Assembly: GCA_029216955.1 (NCBI GenBank)
Contig: JANAVB010015600.1
Location: 38,338,039-38,402,038, forward strand
Reading direction: 5' to 3'
Length of the DNA: 64,000 nt
From: Iris pallida
Lineage: Eukaryota > Streptophyta > Magnoliopsida > Asparagales > Iridaceae
Below, piece by piece: positions 1 through 11,069 of this stretch; the first letter of the stretch is position 1; the number at the start of each line of letters is the position of its first letter. The notes under the pieces are model-generated. The model was not told the origin of the DNA and made no database searches. It saw only the letters and a list, made by a program, of their open reading frames with translations. The translations under genes and the position numbers were made by a program.

Positions 1-481
1 GACCATAGTTGACTAGAGTTGACCAAGTTTGACTTTATAGTTGACCAGAGTTGACCAAGAGTTGACTTTGACCTAGATTGACTTAGACTCATGTAGATTG
101 CATTATAATTTCAATTACCATATAAATTGAACTCTTTATAACCTGTGTTGCTCTAACTAGGACTCTATGACTCCAGTTGGCCATCTTTTCATATCAGCTG
201 TTCATAGTATCAGGCGAGTACATTTTTTGACCGTTTCATACTTGATAGGATTTAAATTTACGTTCTAGATTACTTTACTTGATGTTGTCACGTTGTTAAC
301 ACGGATTGGTACTATATGGATCCCTTCATGAGATATTATCCCCCTCGGGAGCATCGGATACATCATGTTATATGCGTTTCACTTTCATCATGTATTTCTG
401 TGCTTTTACCATTCATGTGCACTCTTGTGATTCATGTACTCTCATGTTCACGGAGCCCCCATGTTTACATTCATGTGCACC
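1..481 (+). mobile_element. Family A LTR (copy A0), left segment, cut by window edge
   Basis: This stretch is the reverse complement of sequence repeated in the - strand A elements further right. For example, the block at 315-375 corresponds to 27620-27700 and 34620-34690. It is therefore an A-family LTR lying in + orientation, opposite to A1 and A2. It runs off the left edge of the window and resumes at 4698 after the CACTA insertion. No coding capacity is recognised; the small open frames here are LTR noise. Confidence 0.8.
9..83 (+). promoter_or_regulatory. W-box (TTGACC/T) cluster in A0 LTR
   Basis: Eight TTGAC[C/T] hexamers occur in about 75 bases. TTGACC/T is the known WRKY-factor binding core. 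The same cluster recurs on the opposite strand in every other A-family LTR in the window, so it is a conserved LTR component and not chance. Function as a stress-responsive enhancer is inferred. Confidence 0.5.
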
Positions 482-511
482 CACTACAACTAAAAGACCT
501 ATTAATGACGC
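482..511 (+). repeat. CACTA left terminal inverted repeat
   Basis: Begins with the canonical CACTA terminus and matches the inverted right end at 25 of 30 positions by eye. Confidence 0.85.
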
Positions 512-640
512 TTGATAAGTGATTTTCATGACGGCTGATGTAGAAGCGTCATCAAAGTTCAGCAAGACTAGAATCTATGACGGTTTACATTAAAAACGTT
601 ATTGATAGTGCTCCAGTGATACGAGCGTTATAAAAAAAGC
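503..640. repeat. CACTA left subterminal repeats
   Basis: Multiple direct and inverted copies of a short core (TGACGC, TGACGG, GCGTCA, ACGTTA, GCGTTA) lie just inside the left terminus. In En/Spm-type elements such arrays are the binding sites of the accessory transposition protein; that role is inferred here. Confidence 0.6.
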
Positions 641-699
641 ACAAAAATTTAAGTCGAAACCTCGACTCCCCCGTAATCCTCCCGTACATAAGAAAAAAA

Positions 700-845
700 T
701 CTAAACCCTCTCTCTTTCTCCTTCTCCTTCTCTTTCTCCTCCCGCTCCCCAACTCCCCTCAGCCCACTCTCCGCTCCCCAACTCCCTCAGCCCGCTCCCC
801 GCTCCCCAACTTCCCTCAGTCGTTCCTCGTCTCCCTCGGTTACAG
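700..845 (+). repeat. Pyrimidine-rich minisatellite inside CACTA
   Basis: A C/T-rich stretch starts with TCTCTTTCTCC-like runs and continues as an irregular repeat of CTCCCCAACTCCC and CTCAGCC. It resembles plant 5'-untranslated leader sequence. The purine-rich open frame on the opposite strand is an artefact of low complexity. Confidence 0.6.
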
Positions 846-1256
846 ACTCCACCAGAGGGAAGGTTGTCACCTGCGTAGCCTTCACCACCGTTTTGTCCTA
901 AAATCTCGATCATTGCTTATTTTATGCCCTAAATTCTGCCTCGACATGATTTTAGTAAAATCTCCTAATTTTTGACAACCATACATGCATCCATCTCTCC
1001 TAAATTAGGGTTCTTTTAGGGTTTTCCGACGTCTCCATCCACGTCGGCGATAATCCGAAAAGGGCTGCATCATCGTTGACTTCTCTTGATTAAGTGAGTG
1101 ATTTTAATTTAGATTTTTTCCCTAAAAAATGATTTTGTTGGGAATTGTTCTATGTGCGCTTCATGTTCGATAAAATAATTGTAAGTACCAAATGCTTGTG
1201 TTCTTTGATTTTTTTCTGTTTGCTCTTATTAAAGGGAGTGTAATTGCATTTGGGGA
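846..1256 (+). other. Leader-like segment inside CACTA
   Basis: AT-moderate sequence with AATTAGGGTTC and TTTTAGGGTTTTCC near 1003-1026, resembling the telo-box and pyrimidine contexts of plant gene 5' regions. A GTGAGTG at 1094 could be a splice donor. I cannot assign it to a gene; a transduplicated host 5' fragment is one possibility. Confidence 0.3.
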
Positions 1257-4060
1257 GCCGAGTCCGAAGCCTCTCCACAGTCACAGCCGCGACCCGGCGA
1301 GGTGTTGCGTGCCTGCGAGCCGAGTCCAAAGCTTCCCTTCGGATTTGACACTAAATTCTGGTGTATAAATTCTAAACTTTTGATTAATTTCAGTTTCTGG
1401 GTTTATTTTATTTGTCGATGATGTTGTTGGATCTTGATCCCTACATAAAAAGGGTTTCGATCGACTGATACGTGTTGGGTTCGATTTTGGCTTGACGATC
1501 CTACGATTGTATTTGTTTTTGAAGCACGAATGATCTTTAGATCATGTTCGGTTCTTTACTTGCTGTTGGATCATTTTTGATTTCGGGTTACCTAGCTGCT
1601 GTTAGAATTATTTGTGATGCCTTTATTATTGGTTTGGGTTTCTTGTATAAATTGTTGCTTGGGTTCTCCTTCCTATACTTGTTGTGGGATGTTGGTTTAG
1701 GTTTTCCTTATTATACATGCTGGGTTGGGAAAGATTTCTTGTGCTATTTGGATTAAAATTGTTGGTTGGGTATCTATTATACATGATGGATTTAACTTGG
1801 TACTGTGGATGTTTTTGTTGGGAGCTTTTCGATATAAATCACATGCGGATATATATCAGTTGGAAGTATTTCTATTTCGGGATTGACATCTCCATTATCA
1901 TGCATGCGTCGTTGATTTTGGGACTACGTCCACTATGCCATGCCTGGATGTTTTACTTTATTTGTCGGTTTCTGTTTTTATTAGAGTACTCTGATACTCT
2001 TGGTGATGGTCGTTCGACCAAATGAACCAAAGTGTTGCAGATCGTATCGGATACACTGGCTCCGTGTCGGGACGTATCCTATACGTGTTATGGCACACTA
2101 GTACAGCAGATGATGATTGATCCTTATCTGAGATATCTTATATATCTTATTTCGTTTCTTGTCGTTGGTCGTAGTTTATATGTTGGTACTGTTGGGTTGT
2201 TCATTCTGGGTACAGCTACGCTCGTGTTTGTACGAGTCAACTGGACACGGATGTGAGGATACCTTCGTGTCGATGATGTAGCCTCTCTACAGTTGCAGCC
2301 GCGACCCGACGAGGTGCGGTACGTGCCTGTGAGCCGAGTCCGAAGCCTTCTTTCGGATTCTGACACTAAATTCTGGGGTATAAATTCTAAACTCTTGATT
2401 GATTTTAGTTTTTGGGTTTATTTTGTTTGTCGATGATGTTGTTGGATATCTCGATCCCTACATAAAAAGGGTTTCGATCGACTGATACGTTAGGTTCAAT
2501 TTTGGCTTGACGATCCTACGATTGTCTTTGTTTGTGAAGCGCGAATGATCTTTAGATCACGTTCGGTTCTTTACTTGCTGTTGGATCATTTTCAGTTTCG
2601 GGTTACCTAGCTGCTGTTGGAATTATTTGTGATGCATGTATTGTTGGTTTGGGTTTCTTGTATAAATTGTTGCTTGGGTTCTCCTTCCTATACTTGTTGT
2701 GGGATGTTGGTTTAGGTTTTCCTTATTATACATGTTGGGTTGGGAAAGATTTTTTTGCTTTAGGAGATGTTTTGCTATTTGGAAAAATTGTTGGTTGGGT
2801 ATCTATTATGCATGATGGGTTTAACTTGGTACTGTGGTATTTTTGTTGAGAGCTTTTCGATATAAATTACATGCGGGTATATATTAGTTGGGAGTATTTC
2901 TATTTCGGGATTGACATCTCTATTTGCATGCATGCGTCGTTGATTTTGGGACTACGTCCACTATGCCATGCCTGGATGTTTTACTTTATTTGTCGATTTC
3001 GGTTTTATTAGAGTACTCTGATACTCTTGGTGATGGTCGTTCGACCAAATAAACCAAAGCATTACAGATCGTATCGGATACACTGGCTCCGTGTCGGACG
3101 TGTCCTATACGTGTTATGGCACGCTAGTACAGCAGATGATTGATCCTTATCTGAGACATCTTATATATCTCATTTTGTTTCTTGTCGTTGGTCGTAGTTT
3201 GTATGTTGGTACTGTTGGGTTATTCATTCTGGGTGCAGATACGCTCGTATTTGTATGAGTCGATACTAGACACGGATGTGAGGATACCTTCGTGTCGATG
3301 ATGTAGCCTCTCCACAGTTGCAGCTGCGACCCCGAGGCGCTGTACGTGCCTGCGAACCGAGTCCGAAGGCTCCCTTCGAATTCCGACACCAAATTCTGGG
3401 GTATAAATTATAAACTCTTGATTGATTTCAGTTTTTGGATTTATTTTGTTTGTCGATGATGTTGTTGGATCTCGATCCCTATATAAAAAGGGTTTCGATC
3501 GACTGATATGTGTTGGGTTCGATTTTGGCTTGACGATCCTACGATTTTCTTTGTTTGTGAAGCGGGAATGATCTTTAGATCATGTTCGGTTCTTTACTTG
3601 CTGTTGGATCATTTTCGGTTTCGGGTTACCTAGCTGCTGTTAGAATTATTTGTGATGCATGCATTGTTGGTTTGGGTTTCTTGTATAAATTGTTGCTTGG
3701 GTTCTCCTTCTAATACTTGTTGTGGGATGTTGGTTTAGGTTTTCCCTATTATACATGTTGAGTTGGAAAAGATTTCTTTGCTATAGGAGATGTTTTGCTA
3801 TTTGGATTAAATTGTTGGTTGGGTAACTATTATGCATGATGGATTTAACTTGGTATTGTGGGTGTTTTTGTTGGGAGCTTTTCGATATAAATCACATGCA
3901 GGTATATATTAGTTGGGAGTATTTCTATTTCGAGAATGACATCTACATTAGCATGCCGGCATCGTTGATTTTGGGACTACGTCCACTATGCCATGCCTAG
4001 ATATTTTACTTTATTTGTCGATTTCGGTTTTTATTAGAGTACTCTGATACTCTTGGTTTT
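1257..4060 (+). repeat. ~1.02-kb tandem repeat, about 2.75 units, inside CACTA
   Basis: Three units start near 1257, 2276 and 3300 with a module reading AGCCTCTC-CACAGT-GCAGC-GCGACC. Each unit continues through GCCGAGTCCGAAG, ATAAATTCTAAACT-TTGATT, AAAAAGGGTTTCGATCGACTG, and so on, in the same order. The third unit stops near 4060. Units differ by point changes and short indels. Open frames inside repeat from unit to unit but are short and of no recognised family. Confidence 0.85.
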
Positions 4061-4439
4061 TCAATATAAATCACAGACTCTAAAATTGACAGACTCTAAA
4101 AGTGAAGGTTTTGCTTTCTTTTTTCGGGTTTTGCTGTACGTACATGTGCTATGGACAGTCTTCATGTGACCAAGTTGAAGCGTTATAAGTGTGCTTCTTT
4201 GCTACAGTATCTGTGAGATTTTTGATGTCGATAGTTTTGATGTAGCTAAAGTGTACTCTATATTGGATACTCTATATATTTTGAGAAGATGTATATAAAA
4301 TGGAAAAATATAGAATGGTAGCTAAAATACTCTAGTTTGAGACAATAAAATGGAGAATGGTACTTTATATTATTTCAATGCTTTGTTGTGAATATGGTTC
4401 AAAGTGGTTGTTTTCGAATTGAATTGAGCAGCGTTTGGA

Positions 4440-4690
4440 ATGTCATGCAGTATAGAGCGTTATAAATGTGATATAACGACCATATACAGCGGTTTTTCAT
4501 AACTATCCATAATGCTTTAAAAATAAAATGTAGCAGAAATTCAACCTATTAATGACGGTTTTGGATGAATTACCAATAATGCTTTTAAAAATATTTATAA
4601 CACCCGATTTTATAACGCTTGGACTGAGAAAAAAGCGTCATGGTTTGCAATTAATGACGCTTTTTAGCCGTCATTAAAAGGTATTTTTGT
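4440..4690. repeat. CACTA right subterminal repeats
   Basis: Several copies of the GCGTTATAA, AATGACGG, AAGCGTCAT and GCCGTCATT cores mirror those at the left end. Together with the terminal repeat they define the right end of the transposon. Confidence 0.6.
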
Positions 4691-4697
4691 TGTAGTA
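4668..4697 (-). repeat. CACTA right terminal inverted repeat
   Basis: Read on the - strand it begins TACTACAACAAAAATACC. The terminal C of the canonical CACTA is T here. It is followed immediately by the second copy of the ACC target duplication. Confidence 0.8.
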
Positions 4698-5432
4698 ACC
4701 CATTTATTGGCCCCCATATGATATCATGTGCAATAACATAACATGTCTGGATCCTTGTGTATTGATTGGGGTACGGGGAGTATAAATGGTCATGTGAATA
4801 ATTCCAAAGTAGTGTAGTCATGTGCAAACTTTCATGTTTATTATCAAGCCATTCACATGTCTATCTTGTACTCTACATCACTAGTCACTGTTAGCTCATT
4901 ACTTATAGTAGATATTTTTTTATAGTCATCTCTTTTACTTCATATATTTCCCAGCGTTTCATGTATCTTACTCTATAGCATATTTACATATCCTGTCATA
5001 TTATGAACTGCGTAAGATATATTGTGCTCGCTCTCGTCCTGACTGGACCTGTTGATAAATTTTACAGTAGCTTGGAGGTTGCTAGCTTAGAGGAAACACA
5101 GTAGAGGTTGGAGTAGATGGCTAGAGTTTTTCTTATTTTATTTTCAGTTATCTTGAGTTGTATTTATTTTATGTTTGTTTGGGTTGGTGTTGATAACACC
5201 GAGATTTAATTCTCTCTGTTGTACTACTCTTGTGGATTCATAGTTATCTTATCGTGCTACTTCTAGTTTTGGTGGTTAAGTTGTATCCTGCTGTGATTGT
5301 CCTCCGTACGGAGAGTATATCATATTGTATTTAGTTTTAATTGTGACCTAGAACAGCATTCTACCGTTGATACTGCGGCATAGGTTGGACGTACCCACTT
5401 CTCGTGCCCTATACTGGGTACGGGTCGTGACA
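4698..5432 (+). mobile_element. Family A LTR (copy A0), right segment and LTR end
   Basis: Continues the A LTR interrupted at 481. It ends with GGGTACGGGTCGTGACA at 5432, the same end as the other A LTRs (which start TGTCACGACCCG when read on +). The bases after 5432 are not the primer-site block that follows the 5' LTRs of A1, B and C. This copy is therefore a 3' LTR or a solo LTR. Confidence 0.8.
4781..4787 (+). promoter_or_regulatory. TATA box of A0 LTR
   Basis: TATAAAT in the context GGGGAGTATAAATGG. The same context occurs on the - strand in the A2 LTRs (44791-44797, 51607-51613), supporting it as the LTR core promoter. Confidence 0.55.
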
Positions 5433-5751
5433 AACCGGCCTCTGTGGAGAATTGATAAAAGTCACAGATATCTGAGTGTACTAACTCCAGATAATCAGTA
5501 CTTTAGTTCAATCGTCTGAGCAGCTTCCCAACAGTCTTATATATCTACACAGACCTCAAATTCCACCACCTCCTTACCCCCCATATTCTGAAGATAACGT
5601 CCCAGTAGGACAGCTTGAGTCTGCTTCTATCATTGAACAACTCTCAGTCCATTCAATGAAGTAACTTCATCGCCATCAGCAGAAGTTCGAACATCCCTTC
5701 AGCACCGAACATCTTTTCGAAGCATGTTCCTCGCCAAGAAATTATCATCTG
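5433..5751. other. Unassigned sequence between A0 LTR and copia protease remnant
   Basis: Lies downstream of the copia protease remnant on the - strand, where GAG-pre-integrase sequence would be expected, but I recognise no copia motif. On the + strand a proline-rich frame is open from 5485 to a stop at 5662-5664. It has no start that stands out and no family I can name. Confidence 0.4.
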
Positions 5752-6622
5752 GCTAGTACGAATGTCCATCTTTCAAGTCTATATCAGATAATAGACTTTC
5801 TAAGATCGGATCTTCGGTAATCTCTGGTACGTGTAATACGTATTCCAGTATCCTTGCCGGTGGTTCATAACCACTGTCTCGATCTTCATATATTCTGCTA
5901 GGTATATATTCGCCATCGAGACCGTCATAACATGGATCGTCCTTGGTGAACAGCTCCTTCGAGAGCACACGTGGTTAGATGCACTAGTGTCAGACCACTA
6001 GTCAGCTACCATGCTAGATAACTCAACCTGTGCAACAATAGCAACCAAGTTAAGTAATCAAAATAACCAAGTTTAGCCATACATGCTATTTTGGTTTGGG
6101 CTTGGATTTGCATTCACTCTTGTAGTGACCATTCTTGCCACAGTTGAAGCAAGTCACGTAGGACTTGGACTTCTGTTGCTTGAACGAAGGACCGTTCACT
6201 TTCAGATTAGTGGAGTCCTTCTTCTTGTGATGAGAAGCCACCTTCTTCCCCTTGAACTCTCTTATCTGCACCAAGTTGGCCTTAGCCAGTTGTTTGGATA
6301 GAGAGTCCATCTTCTGTTGAGATCGCATTTCGTCCTCAACGTGGATCTCTTGTAGAAGATCTTCCAAGCTAATGTCCAGCTTCTTCCGATGCATTTTAGC
6401 ATAGAAGTTGCTCCAACCAGCAGGAAGTTTCGAGACTATCCCTCCAACAACAAACTTGTCGACGAGGGGCATCTTATCGTCATCTAACTTCTGGCGCAAC
6501 TTCAGGAATTCCTTCACTTGAGGTAGCATCACCATCTCATCTTCGAAGAGCCACTTGTGGTACTTTTCGACGATGATTTTGGACCTGTTTTCATCATCTT
6601 CATATAGCTAACCCAAAGAATC
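5752..6622 (-). pseudogene. Ty1/copia gag C-terminus and protease, decayed
   Basis: Read on the - strand. An open frame from 6535 to 6086 encodes a copia-type gag (UBN2-like) C-terminal half, with a basic, Lys-rich region and a zinc knuckle CFNCGKNGHYKSEC (CX2CX4HX4C) close to its stop. Upstream, toward 6622, the frame continues through WDSLG, a stop, then LYEDDENRSKIIVEKYHKW. Downstream, at 6016-5966, is SDTSASNHVCS, the copia protease active-site region. It has DTS where the family has DTG, a stop before W, and a 1-base shift leading into SKELFTK. A VLHVPEI-like stretch, typical of copia protease, follows near 5830. The remaining gag N-terminus lies at 58755-59046: element B split the gene. 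Not functional. Confidence 0.8.
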
Positions 6623-6627
6623 CCAGA
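6623..6627. repeat. Target duplication of element B, left copy (CCAGA)
   Basis: CCAGA directly precedes the TGTCACTCCCCG start of the B 5' LTR. It is repeated at 58750-58754 after the B 3' LTR end. Confidence 0.9.
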
Positions 6628-9428
6628 TGTCACTCCCCGTTTCCAGAATACGTATTTTATATGTACTGGTTGAATGTATTTATTTAATATTTATCATGCA
6701 TTTGTTCTGTATTTAATTCTTTTAATTTATTCTGTAATTTTATGCTAGTTAATTTTCTGTATTTTATTTTCTACTTTTGCTTAAGCTCTTATTTATTTTG
6801 TTCATGTTGAACCAACTTGGTTTAGCTGGGTTCATCATGATAAGGGGTGGATGGCCTAGATCTTGTAGGAAGGAATGGGTGGTGGAGATTTGACTTGGGC
6901 TTGATATTTATACCTTTTTACTTTTCTCTCTCTTCATTACTCTCATTTACTTCTTCTTCATCCTCCATTACTCTCCCACCAACCTAGAGAGCTTAGGCAA
7001 GTACAACTTGCTTCATGATGGATCTCAAGTATTATTGTTCTATTCTCTTTCTTACTTGATTTTAAGTCTCTCTAGAACTTAGAGTTTTTGGTTTTCATGG
7101 GTGTATTTTTGAAGATCTAAGATTATGTTACATTCGGTTCTTCTTAGTTTTGACCTATCAAACTTTTTTGTTTTCAAAATCTAGTTGTTCTATGTTGTAG
7201 AAATTTCGTTCTACCCTATTTTGACCTATGGAAGTCCAGATTTGGGCTTGGATTGAAGGTTGGGAAGTCTGGGAACCCCCAACTTCCCAGGTTCTTCTTC
7301 TCAGAAAAGTTGGAGAAGAAGAACAGTGCCTCCCGTATGGCCTTTCATGTGGTGAGTCCTCTGCGGCTCCTCTTTGGCCGCATAGGCACTCCAGTCTATA
7401 TGCGGCTCCCTCCTTGCCGTATTATCCCTTTGGTCGCGTGCAGCATGATAGCATGTCGCATGGCTGCTTGCCGCAAGGCCCCTGTTTCCCCCTTGTCGCA
7501 TGGCTCTTGGCAGCCTTGCCGCATGGCCCCTATTTCCTCCTTGCCGTATGGCTCTCGGCAGCCTTACCGCATGGCCCATGTTCCCCTGGCCGCATGCTGC
7601 ATGGCCGTTTGGCCCTTGCCGCATGGCGATCCTTGGCCGTATAGGACATGGCCCTTGGCTTCCGTGTCGTATGATATCTTGATTTGACCCTGCAGCATAG
7701 ATGGCATCCATCGACTGCCGCATAGATGACATCCATCTACTACCGCATGGGATCCTGATTTGACCCTACCGCATAGATGGGCATCCATCTACTGTCGCAT
7801 GGGATCTTGATTTGACTCGGGCCGCATAGATGGGTACCCACTTTCTCTGTCTCATAGGGATCCTGATTTGACTCTGGGCGCATAGATGGGTACCCACTTG
7901 CTCTGCCGTATAGATGGGCATCCATCTATTGTCGCCTTTTGGGTCGTTTCTTGTCCCGTATTGACATTAATTGTTACCTTGACTAATGATTGATCATGCG
8001 TTCCTAGTTGGAACTATAAGACTCTAGTCGCCTTATTAAATTGAATGACACGTTCATGAATGAACCATGAACCATTGCGATCGACTAGACGATCCGAACA
8101 TTGGCATATGGACACATGTTGACTTCTATTTTTTTGCAAAAGCAGCATGTGTACCATACGGTCAAGGCATGATTATTCCGTGGCTAGGCTTGATTGTTGC
8201 ATTACGCTATGTAAGACCTACAACCTAGCCGCACGGGCATCGTTGTAGAGTTATGCATATCGTACTCTGTACGGGAGTACTCATTCCGAATCATCATGAT
8301 CCACGGCATGAGATTTCAATTAACATAGGGTCTACTAAGCTAAATAAAAATAACTATACATGGAGAGAATGGATTCCCGAGTTCTTATATGGCAGCCATC
8401 TCGGGACAATTAGTGTTCCGACATGCTGGCTGGTTCCCACGGATACTGCAAATCTGCCACACGGGTAGGGAGTGGTATCTGTTTATATTTTCTGTATATT
8501 GATGGGCGTCCCGTTGGAACACGTCTAATTCATGATTGGCACAATTGATTATTGGGTAGACTAGTCTTGCTTGTACATTGTAAGAACTGAGGAATCTCTT
8601 ATTGCATATTTTCAAGACTGCTTGGAACTCACAGTAGTAAGCCGTAGTAGTTGCATGGCCATTTAAATTGGGTTTGTTTGTGTACTGTACCTACTCTGTT
8701 AACTACTGAGATGAGCAGAACGTCAGGACATGACGGGTCAACTTCTATCCTTGTTTGGAAGTTGGCTTGAAGTGTCGTGATGTTGTGCGAACCCTGGTAG
8801 CAAGCAGAGATCTATTTATCATATCCTTAACTCTTATCACTGGTTCTAATTCCTCATATCGTGCTTCCTTGATGTACTTTCTATTAGAGGTCTAACCTCT
8901 CTGGTTTTGCATGGCCAGATTTAGAGCCTGCTCCCGAGGACTCAGCTTACTTCCACCTCCAAGATGGTCAATACTAGAGGAATGATCGCAGGAGGACACA
9001 AGTGGGTTCCTTGCTTCCCTGCTCGTTTTACTACTTACTTTACTTATTGTCGTTTGGCACCGACATGTTAGTCTGACTGCCTTGCACTTACCTTTACATA
9101 ATTGTAACTAAGTCAGACTGCAGCTGATAACAATTGTGTATACCTTGCTATATCATCTGGCTATATTTTGTACAGCAAGATCTCAAGAATATTTTGACTG
9201 AGCGTTTGGGATGCCTTACTGCTTTATCTTACATGTTCTCTATTATTGCTTCTTTTTTGAATGATTGAGACAATAGATGTTGAGTGACCATAGTGAGACT
9301 TTCATGTAGTATGCACCCCCTCGTCATTAGACGTCATTGATCGTATTATACGGTATTCTTCTACCCGTAATACATAGCTGGCTGAGTCATTCCCCCGCTC
9401 TCCGGTATTCCGGTTCTGGGGCGTGACA
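6628..9428 (+). mobile_element. Element B 5' LTR (Tekay/Del gypsy)
   Basis: Starts TGTCACTCCCCGTTTCC and ends CTGGGGCGTGACA, giving TG...CA ends and about 2.8 kb. The first ~840 bases match 14596-15454, and the rest matches 56753-58749. A possible TATA (TATTTATA) lies at 6905-6912, before a CT-rich stretch. The LTR contains a GCCGCATGG-rich minisatellite that creates many overlapping spurious frames on both strands between 7228 and 7925. No protein is supported there. Confidence 0.9.
7370..7930 (+). repeat. GCCGCATGG / ATAGATGGGCATCC minisatellite in B LTR
   Basis: The first part has irregular copies of TTGCCGCATGGC spaced about 20-40 bases. The second part (about 7690-7925) is a ~50-base repeat of CCGCATAGATGGGCATCC, a linker, and GGGATCCTGATTTGAC. 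It is present in both B LTRs with differing unit composition. Confidence 0.75.
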
Positions 9429-9455
9429 AGCTTTTAGTGGTGGCCCATGCAGGTC
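9429..9455 (+). other. Post-LTR block at the primer-binding position of B
   Basis: Reads AGCTTTTAGTGGTGGCCC then ATGCAGGTC immediately after the LTR. The same block follows the LTR of C (18894-18920) and, inverted, of A1 and A2. It occupies the primer-binding position but does not read as the usual initiator-tRNA-Met site (TGGTATCAGAG). Confidence 0.6.
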
Positions 9456-9639
9456 TGATTTCAGACTTGTGGGGTTTTTAATTTATAGGATGTCTCAATC
9501 ACACATGTTTTCCCCTTGATCTCATGATTCGTTATTCTCGACCCTAGCTTGACATTCCAGTATCCTTTGACCTCATTGATTCTTTCTATCCGGTCGTTTG
9601 ATTGTTCTTTTGTCCCTTTTCTTAGGGGCACTTTGTCCG

Positions 9640-10735
9640 TATCTGTCAGAGCTGGACAGCAACAACAAGGGCAACACGAACAACATGACCATGTTGGTCA
9701 GCAACAGCGGCTGGTACTACCTTAAGAGACCGTCTAAGAAGAGGTGATAGTGGAACCAACAGCTAGACCGCAGTATCCGGAGGTTCCAACGCCACCAACA
9801 GTTCCACCTACCCCCGTAAAGTAGACACACCAGCCCTTCTGGAGATCATGAGAGGGATGATGGCTACTCAGCAATATCAGATGTTGGCCAGCAACGAATG
9901 CATGCTGCTATAAGAGCAGAATGTATTACTCAACCAAGGATTGCAGACGGCTTTAGAAAGAGGGGTGAGGACAGATTCAGAAGCATCAACCAGATTTTGT
10001 AAGTACAACCCCCATCGTTTCGAGGACAGAAAAGATGCCATTTCAGCAGATGTATGGCTTAAGGACATCGAGGCTATTTTGACAGCGGCTAAGGTACCGA
10101 CGGAAGAACGTGTGGATCTAGTGAAGCTGTTGCTTCAGGACCTCGCACATGATTGGTGGGAATCAGAAGAAGTGGGCATCAGACGTCTTGTTGCTTGGGA
10201 CAATTTTACTGCGAGATTCAAGACGGTACTATAGAGTTGTGGCACAGTTTGAGCTACAACAGAAGTTTATCAACCTCAAGCAGGCTGGCAAGACAGTAGA
10301 TGCTTATGCAGCAGAGTTCTATAGACTTAGTAGGTTTACACCGGAGATGGTAGCAACAGAGAGACAGAGGGCTATGAAGTTTCAACAAGGGTTTCATCTT
10401 GAACTCTTGCAATTGATAGAGGGACACAACTACCAGACTTTCGATGAGGTATTGACGGCAACCCGAAGGTACGAGATCACCATCCAGAGGATCATATCTA
10501 GGACTGGAGGTCAGAAGAGATCTCACAATCAGATTGAAGGAGGAGGAGCAGCTCCCCGAGTTACAGCACAACCCCCTGACATTTGCATTCACGATATGGC
10601 AATGCGAGGGCCAGCACCCCCAAAAAGGCAACAACAGCAACAGAGGAAGAACCAGCAACCTCCAACGGGCTGCACTTATTGTGGGAAGGCAGGGCATACT
10701 AGAGATGTGTGTCGGGCATTGAACAGACTGTGTTC
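9640..10735 (+). pseudogene. Element B gag, frameshifted
   Basis: Gypsy-type capsid gene in at least three frames. A Gln-rich start (around 9655-9710) is followed by stops. From 9941 a frame reads FCKYNPHRFEDRKDAISADV and DLAHDWWE, characteristic of the retrotransposon gag domain. Around 10200-10235 the frame shifts, and FELQQKFINLKQAGKTVDAY, FYRLSRFTPEMV and KFQQGFHLEL continue the capsid. A zinc knuckle CTYCGKAGHTRDVC (CX2CX4HX4C) at about 10670-10713 marks the nucleocapsid. Beyond it the frame to 10940 is a Gln/Thr-rich spacer toward protease. Structural protein that packages element RNA; inactive here. Confidence 0.8.
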
Positions 10736-11069
10736 GATATGGAAGTCTAAATTATTGGGTTTCTACCTGTCCTATGAATTCGAGGTCAAGAGGACCAGTA
10801 CAACAATTTCTTGCTCTGCCAGTACCAGGGGCAGGCCAGTACCAAGGACCAGCGGTGAGACCGTTGGCACAACGTCCGTTGATGTCACAGGCTCAGATGT
10901 TTCGGCGGCAGGGACCACCGATACAGCAGTAACAACATAGGCCACCCCAGCATCACCCAGGTAGAGGCCAGCAGCAACACCAGGCTAGGCCGCAGAATGG
11001 GAACCAACAAGGAGGTCGAGGGCAGGCATTCAATCTGTCCTTGGAAGAGGCATTGGCATCGGAGATGTT

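Larger units (their letters stand above)
482..4697. mobile_element. CACTA (En/Spm-type) DNA transposon, non-autonomous
   Basis: The left end begins CACTACAACTAAAAGACC. The right end, read inverted, begins TACTACAACAAAAATACC. Twenty-five of the first 30 inverted-terminal positions match. The element is flanked by a 3-bp direct duplication ACC (479-481 and 4698-4700), as known for CACTA elements, and splits an A-family LTR cleanly. Subterminal regions are packed with ATGACG/CGTTAT-type repeats. The interior holds a pyrimidine-rich stretch, a leader-like segment with AGGGTT motifs and a ~1.02-kb tandem repeat. No transposase reading frame is visible, so the element is non-autonomous. The first base of the right terminus is T, not C, which may impair mobility. 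Confidence 0.85.

Noticed and set aside
701..913. Gly/Glu-rich 70-codon frame on -
   Set aside because: Complement of a CT-rich repeat; low-complexity artefact.
5485..5664. Proline-rich + strand frame next to the A0 LTR, considered as an endogenous viral remnant
   Set aside because: No start, no diagnostic motif and only about 59 codons; I cannot assign it.
7228..7925. Overlapping frames of 60-144 codons on both strands
   Set aside because: They arise from the GCCGCATGG minisatellite, which lacks stops in several frames; they recur at 56742-57108 for the same reason.
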